Shown: in pieces, positions 59,018 to 64,000 of the stretch
How the letters are laid out: each line of letters opens with the position of its first letter
Numbering within the stretch: the stretch's first letter is position 1
Source: Protonemura montana
Lineage: Eukaryota; Arthropoda; Insecta; Plecoptera; Nemouridae
Direction of reading: 5' to 3'
DNA: 64,000 nucleotides
NCBI GenBank assembly: GCA_947568835.1
Contig: OX387604.1
Span: forward strand, 5,839,360-5,903,359
Notes under the pieces: generated by a model
Database searches by the model: none
Seen by the model: the letters and a program-made list of their open reading frames with translations, nothing else
What the model was told of the DNA's origin: nothing
Position numbers and translations under genes: made by a program

Positions 59018-60905
59018 TTTTAAAATAAACTTAAATATCTAGCAACTTTCTCAGAATTATGAAAAACTTTAAATTATATTAAAATGTTCAAAATTCCAGC
59101 TTGTTGTTACTTCAGCCCTATTTATGGTTCTTGCTGCAGATTTGCTTCAGATCAAGATCAAAGCTTGTCTTTGCTTCAGATGACAAGACGTCAGATAAAC
59201 GTCATTCACTGACAGCGGAATCGATTTCCAACAATTTCCAAGGACAATTCTAGATATTCTAGTGTGAAATTCTTATTGCTGCCAACACTAAAAAATACCG
59301 ACCAAGCCCCATAGACTCCAAACCCCCCAAAGGTCCAATATTAGCGGCATATTCAAATTGAACAAGGCGGATATCGCGGCCCCGATACCGTAATTCTCTT
59401 GAAGAGACAACAATCGGCATAATTTGTAAGATTGTTTTCGTCTCGAATCTATCATTAGAAGGTGAAAAGCCGAAAAACGTGTTGTGTGCCACTTTATCAA
59501 ATAAATACCCATACTCAAAGTTGTATACAGAAGTGGATTGGGTTTATAATAACACATATAAACCCAATGCGTTGTGCATATAAGAATTGGCTTTGAAATA
59601 TCACCCTTCCTGTTGTTCTCCGTCATGCAAGTCCCCGTCAATGTACTCACGTACGCGCCTGGTACTCACCTATTTCAATGGGTACGCGCCACGTACTCAC
59701 TTTTTCTTGCAATAGTGTACGTCGATCACTCATTCCGGGAAAAGTTTGGTCTACTCTACATTTAAATTCAAGAAACACGTGTTATTTTTACAGATCAGGC
59801 AACGCTACCCTTCGACAGGCAGCGCCGACAAAGCATAGCGAGAGTATAGAAATTGTTTAAATTTTTTTGCCCACGATCTAGAACAGACGATCTAGAAAAA
59901 ACACACGATCTAAAACAGCACCTGAATTCAATTGAGAGTGTACCCACCTTTTTCGTTACAAATTAACCACTGGAAGCTGAAATTAACCACATAGGTCTAA
60001 TTCTGAATAACGTTCTGATCGACAATACTGCCTAAACCTTTGTGAAAGGAAACCTAGCAGGGCCCATATTATGAGCACAACCTCAGTGTAGATAAAAGGA
60101 AATCTAAAATCCAAAATTAACAAAAGGAAGTTGTAAATTTTTGAATAAAAAGAAAGAAAATCACAAAAATTATCTCGGGAGAAACGTTCGAGATCCAGCC
60201 AACTTACCGTGATCGCTACCCTGTCTACTGAAATAAGATTCGTGATCTCTAATGAAAAGTTACATGGTCGCTACCCTGATCAACCTTTAAATCTAGTTTT
60301 GCCAAAATTATTGATACGAGATTAATTTAGTTAGTCCTGGTATTCTTTTATGACTGTATTCCATGCCTAGAACTTGAAAGCATGTTTTAATGCTCAAAGC
60401 ATTGGTGATTTTTGTAAATGTTGCAAATAATATCGTAGCCCGACTCGTCGAGGATAGTCTGTATGTCATCTTAGTCAGTTTTTGAGCCAAATTTAACTGT
60501 ATGTTCACTGTAAGAGGCACAGAACATATAAATCGTCATATTTAATGCCAGTTTAAGTACAATTTTTTGTTTACTTTAAGCAAGATATATCGCTTTTGGC
60601 GATCATTTCTTGGCGGGGAATAAAGAAAAATACATCATATTTTGACAAAATCCTCGCCAATTAAGCATTTCATCGGCATGTTTTTAATTACTCTGTAATG
60701 AGTGTATTTGTTGCATTAATAAGTATTTATAGTAAGTTTCATTTCGTTTGAAACAAATCTAAAGTCATCGAGAAACACCAAACGACACAAAATTGGCCAA
60801 GAATTATAATAAGCTGGCATTGAATCCAAAACAAATACCCCAGGATCATAAATCATCATGGAAAAACTATATTTGAGTGTATAAAAATAGACTGTAATGA
60901 TGAAG
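59018..60905. other. Spacer between NUDT17 end and CHMP5 promoter
   Basis: 1.9 kb. The side next to 59018 carries the CHMP5 promoter/5' UTR; no core motif is assigned. At 59635-59715 the words GTACGCGCC and GTACTCAC recur two or three times each in a GC-richer patch. The rest is AT-rich and non-coding. Confidence 0.4.
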
Positions 60906-62673
60906 TCACATTTTACTGCAGTTTGTTGTTCCATTCTTTTGCAGCAACTCGAGCCATTTATGCAGAGCCATTTGTGATCCAGAATAAATTTTTTTCTCCC
61001 CCCACAATGAGCTAGGAAACATCCTCGGCAATTGAAGAGGCGAGTTTACAATTTTCCCATCCGAACTGACAGTAAATTGATTTATTGTCACAGGACCTTC
61101 CTGGTGCATGCTGATAGTGTTAACATTTTGCAGTGACAGCCAAGTCCAGCCCTGGACTTCTTCAGGATCAACCTGAAAACAAAATTGGAATTTGGTACAA
61201 TACAGTTGCTGGTGTGATTTGTTTGCTGTGTCCAGTTGAGTTGATCTTTTTGCTACTTCACTAAATCATCTTCTTTCAGAGTTCAACCTGGCATTCGTTT
61301 GTTTCCGATCAGATCACTTTATAGCAGAAAAGTTATGTTTTCCTGCACAAGCCTAGAAGTGGTGTGAAGCTGACTTTAAAGTCATCGATGCCACTAACAT
61401 AATCTCATAAGCATTGGCTCTGGCCAGGGGAGTGCAGTCAGGGTATGCAGGAGAACCGGAGGAAAAACCGGAGAATGCAAGTCAACTGCAAGTGGTTTAG
61501 TTTGTCAATTTTGGACAAACATAATCTCATAAGCATTGGCTCTGGCCAGGGGAGTGCAGTCAGGGTATGCAGGAGAACCGGAGGAAAAACCGGAGGATGC
61601 AAGTGAACTGCAAGTGGTTTAGTTTGTCAATTTTGGACATAATCATTAATCACGATCATAATCGGACAAAGTTACGGAGTATACTCGTGTCCTTACCCCA
61701 CAGCACGCAACCTAGTGTTTATGAGTCTACTTTTCTCACTAACATGATGTCCATGACATGTGACTTTAAATGAGGCTTCAGTTGGAGCATGATAAAATTG
61801 AAAATATTGAAGTTGATCTACTCCACTCTGAACTCTGATTTGCTGTGGTTGCACAAAGTTCTGAACATAGCTAAAATTATTAATGAAACTAAATCAGATG
61901 AAATAGATATACAAATATGTACCTACTTTAATGTGTTCTTGTAATTCCATCCAAGATTTGTTGGCCTTCACATGTAGATAAACCACAATGTGATGGCTTT
62001 TCGGATTGCCCATTCCTAGGAATACAGGATATACGGACTCCCACAAGCAAAGCAATTGGGTTGATGAGTTTTTGGATGAAAGTTTCAAGCCGGTCTCTTC
62101 TTCAAGTTCACGCAATCCGCCTTCAATCAGCGTTTCATCCCATTCAACATGCCCTCCTGGAGGAACCCAGGCACGAGGAAAAGTCCTCATGTGATCAGAG
62201 CGCTGAGTCATTAAGATATGTTGATCGGAAGATTCTACGATAAGCGACACACCAACATATACACCTTGGTCTTGCTTGATATCTGGTTGATGTAAGTCTG
62301 GGGTTTCCTTCAAAAGCCACAAAGGACACTCTGGAGAGTGCTGTGAAAATACAAATGTCAAAATCAAAACTGTCGGAATCTTTAGTCGAGTAATACAAAC
62401 AAAAATAAATTATCAAAATAGACCTACTTGAAGCATAACTTCCATTGAACCATTATTTATTCCTGAGGAAAGAAATTTGTCTCTTCTAGAGATACCTTCT
62501 TGTAAAGAGGGATATAATAGCAAGACATTATTCTCCAGTTTGCATGCTACTTGCACACAGAGGTCTGTTGGATGAAAGTAATTTACGATGCAGTCCACAA
62601 ATTTTGCCAATGTGACTGTTTCACTTTTCTCATGGGATTTTAATCCCACGACAATACGTCGGATACCAGCCAT
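60906..62673 (-). CDS. NUDT17: Nudix hydrolase, NUDT17-like
   Basis: Three exons on the - strand: 62673-62428, 62340-61927 and 61172-60906 (TGA), 308 residues, close to human NUDT17. The Nudix box is complete at residues 145-167: Gly145, Glu151, Arg159, Glu160, Glu163, Glu164 and Gly166 in the G-x5-E-x7-RE-x2-EE-x-G pattern. It is preceded by the family's RAWVPPGGHVEWDE and followed by LCLWESVYPVFLGMGNPKSH and HHIVVYLHV, which are NUDT17 features. Nudix enzymes hydrolyse diphosphates linked to another moiety, with Mg2+; the physiological substrate of NUDT17 is not established. Intron 2 contains a 122-bp tandem duplication. The start at 62673 is the first ATG in frame. The gene is head-to-head with UBE2Z. 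Confidence 0.92.
61396..61639. repeat. 122-bp tandem duplication in NUDT17 intron 2
   Basis: Copy 1 (61396-61517) and copy 2 (61518-61639) both begin AACATAATCTCATAAGCATT and run through GGAGAACCGGAGGAAAAACC to TTTGTCAATTTTGGAC. They differ at about two internal bases plus the very end. It contains no coding sequence. The near identity indicates a very recent duplication, or an assembly duplication. Confidence 0.92.
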
Positions 62674-63393
62674 TTCATTACGTTGATAAGCGAACAAGTG
62701 ATAACAGAATCAACTCAAACGCACGTGATAGGCATTTGACAGATCGAAGCAGTCAGCTGTCATCTCGATTCTTAGCGGTGGCGCGGTGGTTAGCGGTTTG
62801 GTTGGGTTCAGAGATTTTATGTTGGCATGCTTGCATGTCGTGCTCGTGGTTGGCACAAGCTCACCCCAACGAGTGGTATATTGCTGTCGTTCGGATGACG
62901 GCTCTGTTGTTTCAGCTAAAAGTCCTTATCAAACAAACTGCTGGAGTAGGTGGTGGCTTCCGAATTTGTTCGTTTAATCATCCCTACGCACTGGTAGTTT
63001 AGCCCTTCAAACGCGGTTCGTTTGGTTTTGACCTCCTGGAGTGGAAGTAAGTGCAAGTAAGCTTGACCGCGCAACCCTTAAGATTTCCATCGCTCACCAC
63101 CAAATATTGATGGCGGACTAACAGCACTAGATAGCAAAACAGAAAGATTAAGTTCTTGTAAATCATTCTTCTATGTTAAATCACGCTTCACATTTTACTG
63201 TAATTGCAACCAACATGACATTTTTGAGAAAAATTGAAATATTCCCTAGAATATGGTGTTGTTAAAGAAAATTCTCTATCCTTTTCTAGGCTTTCAGTTA
63301 GATTTCCTCTATCCGAACCTAGTCTCAGTTGGCCATCTAAACTGTATAAGTTTCCTTTCATTTATTAGATTTGATCTGCTAAAAGAACCAAAA
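62674..63393. promoter_or_regulatory. Shared upstream region of NUDT17 and UBE2Z (divergent)
   Basis: 720 bp between the NUDT17 ATG (- strand) and the UBE2Z ATG (+ strand). The middle (62740-63060) is GC-richer than the rest of the spacer. An acceptor-like TTTCATTTATTAG at 63356-63368 suggests that UBE2Z has a non-coding first exon in this region. A bidirectional promoter is an inference from gene order. Confidence 0.5.
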
Positions 63394-64000
63394 ATGACGG
63401 AGACACCTGCCCCTTCTGACCTCAAAACCCTTGCTTTTGAAGTCCCGCCAATTATTCAGCTCCAGGAGCTAGCAAAAACAGATTGGGATCCAACAAGGAG
63501 GGGCCCTGAAATCCCAACGCCTCAGTGCTTATCGAGAGTAAAAAGGTTTGTTCCAAAATGTACATTATCTCAATTATTCAAATTATCATAAGGAACTTGA
63601 GTTTTCTTTTGGATGTTCGTTTTAGTTAATCAAGTGTTTATTTCCTTTTCACCAGGGATTTGATGACGATGTACAGCGATCCGCCGCCAGGCATATTTGC
63701 TGTACCAGACTCAACAGACATGACCACTATCCATGCTCTTATCACTGGATCTTTTGATACACCATATGAGGGTGGACTATTTTATTTTTTACTAAGCTGC
63801 CCACCTGATTACCCTATAAGACCACCGCGCGCGCGCTTCATGACCACAGATGGCGGCATGGTCCGCTTTAATCCTAATTTATATAAGAGTGGGAAAATTT
63901 GTTTGAGTATACTGGGAACATGGAATGGACCAACATGGAGTCCAGCTCAAAGCCTTTCTAGTGTACTCATCTCAATTCAAAGTATTCTCAACGAGAAACC
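63394..64000 (+). CDS. UBE2Z: Ubiquitin-conjugating enzyme E2 Z (partial, runs off the window)
   Basis: Two exons are visible: 63394-63545 and 63656 to at least 64000, continuing beyond the window. After a short N-terminus ([19 protein letters not shown]) comes [10 protein letters not shown], then the UBC fold: [69 protein letters not shown]. The catalytic cysteine is residue 133 (codon 63900-63902). The segment [19 protein letters not shown] is characteristic of UBE2Z (USE1), the E2 charged specifically by UBA6, which transfers ubiquitin and, in vertebrates, FAT10. An in-frame ATG at 63253 would add an unlikely hydrophobic extension across an apparent splice acceptor, so 63394 is preferred. 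The C-terminal part is outside the window. Confidence 0.93.

Noticed and set aside
59635-59715. Repeated GTACGCGCC / GTACTCAC words as a regulatory array
   Set aside because: Only two or three copies each and no known motif; noted in the spacer entry only.
63253-63393. Upstream in-frame ATG as the UBE2Z start
   Set aside because: The extension crosses a probable splice acceptor (TTTCATTTATTAG) and would add an atypical hydrophobic N-terminus.

Overview
The window is nuclear DNA from a eukaryote, most likely an arthropod and probably an insect. It is AT-rich. Its genes are split into many exons by GT-AG introns of about 80 bp to 5 kb, are transcribed singly from both strands, and best resemble animal proteins. 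The repeats (5S rRNA-derived and tRNA-derived SINEs, 5'-truncated non-LTR LINEs) fit this. The species cannot be fixed from the sequence alone.

Layout. 0.6-10.2 kb: two tandem THEM6-like thioesterase-fold genes on the + strand with the same exon plan; the 5 kb first intron of the first holds an antisense LINE. 10.5-11.6 kb: two degenerate copies of a 5S-derived SINE. 14.3-17.6 kb: a complete six-exon tetraspanin with two more SINE copies in intron 1. 18.7 kb: a tRNA-Ala-like SINE. 19.1-19.3 kb: on the - strand, the first coding exon of an unidentified secreted precursor. 20.9-24.6 kb: a proline/hydroxyproline dehydrogenase, closest to PRODH2, with the extreme N-terminus not located. 25.8-27.5 kb: a LINE with an open 512-codon reverse transcriptase frame, ending about 290 bp before the next gene. 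27.8-30.5 kb: PDIA6/P5 with a KDEL tail. 32.0-34.2 kb: cornichon-4. 38.1-46.5 kb: a complete 17-exon phospholipase C beta of the PLCB1/Plc21C type. 46.5-56.2 kb: a gene-poor stretch with LINE and SINE remnants. 56.2-59.0 kb (-): CHMP5. 60.9-62.7 kb (-): NUDT17. 63.4 kb to the window end (+): the start of UBE2Z, head-to-head with NUDT17.

Function. These are separate housekeeping and signalling genes, not an operon. ER/secretory functions recur (PDIA6, cornichon-4, probably THEM6), together with membrane traffic and signalling (CHMP5, tetraspanin, PLC-beta) and metabolism (PRODH2, NUDT17). I see no bacterial-type system, CRISPR array or viral genome. The unusual material is in the repeats and gene structure: a composite 5S SINE family, a head-to-head tRNA-SINE pair, a GC-AG intron and a nine-histidine run in PLC-beta, a 76-base G homopolymer, a 122-bp tandem duplication, and the orphan secreted-peptide exon.

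Exon borders were read by eye from splice consensus, frame continuity and remembered family conservation. No alignment or transcript data were available.
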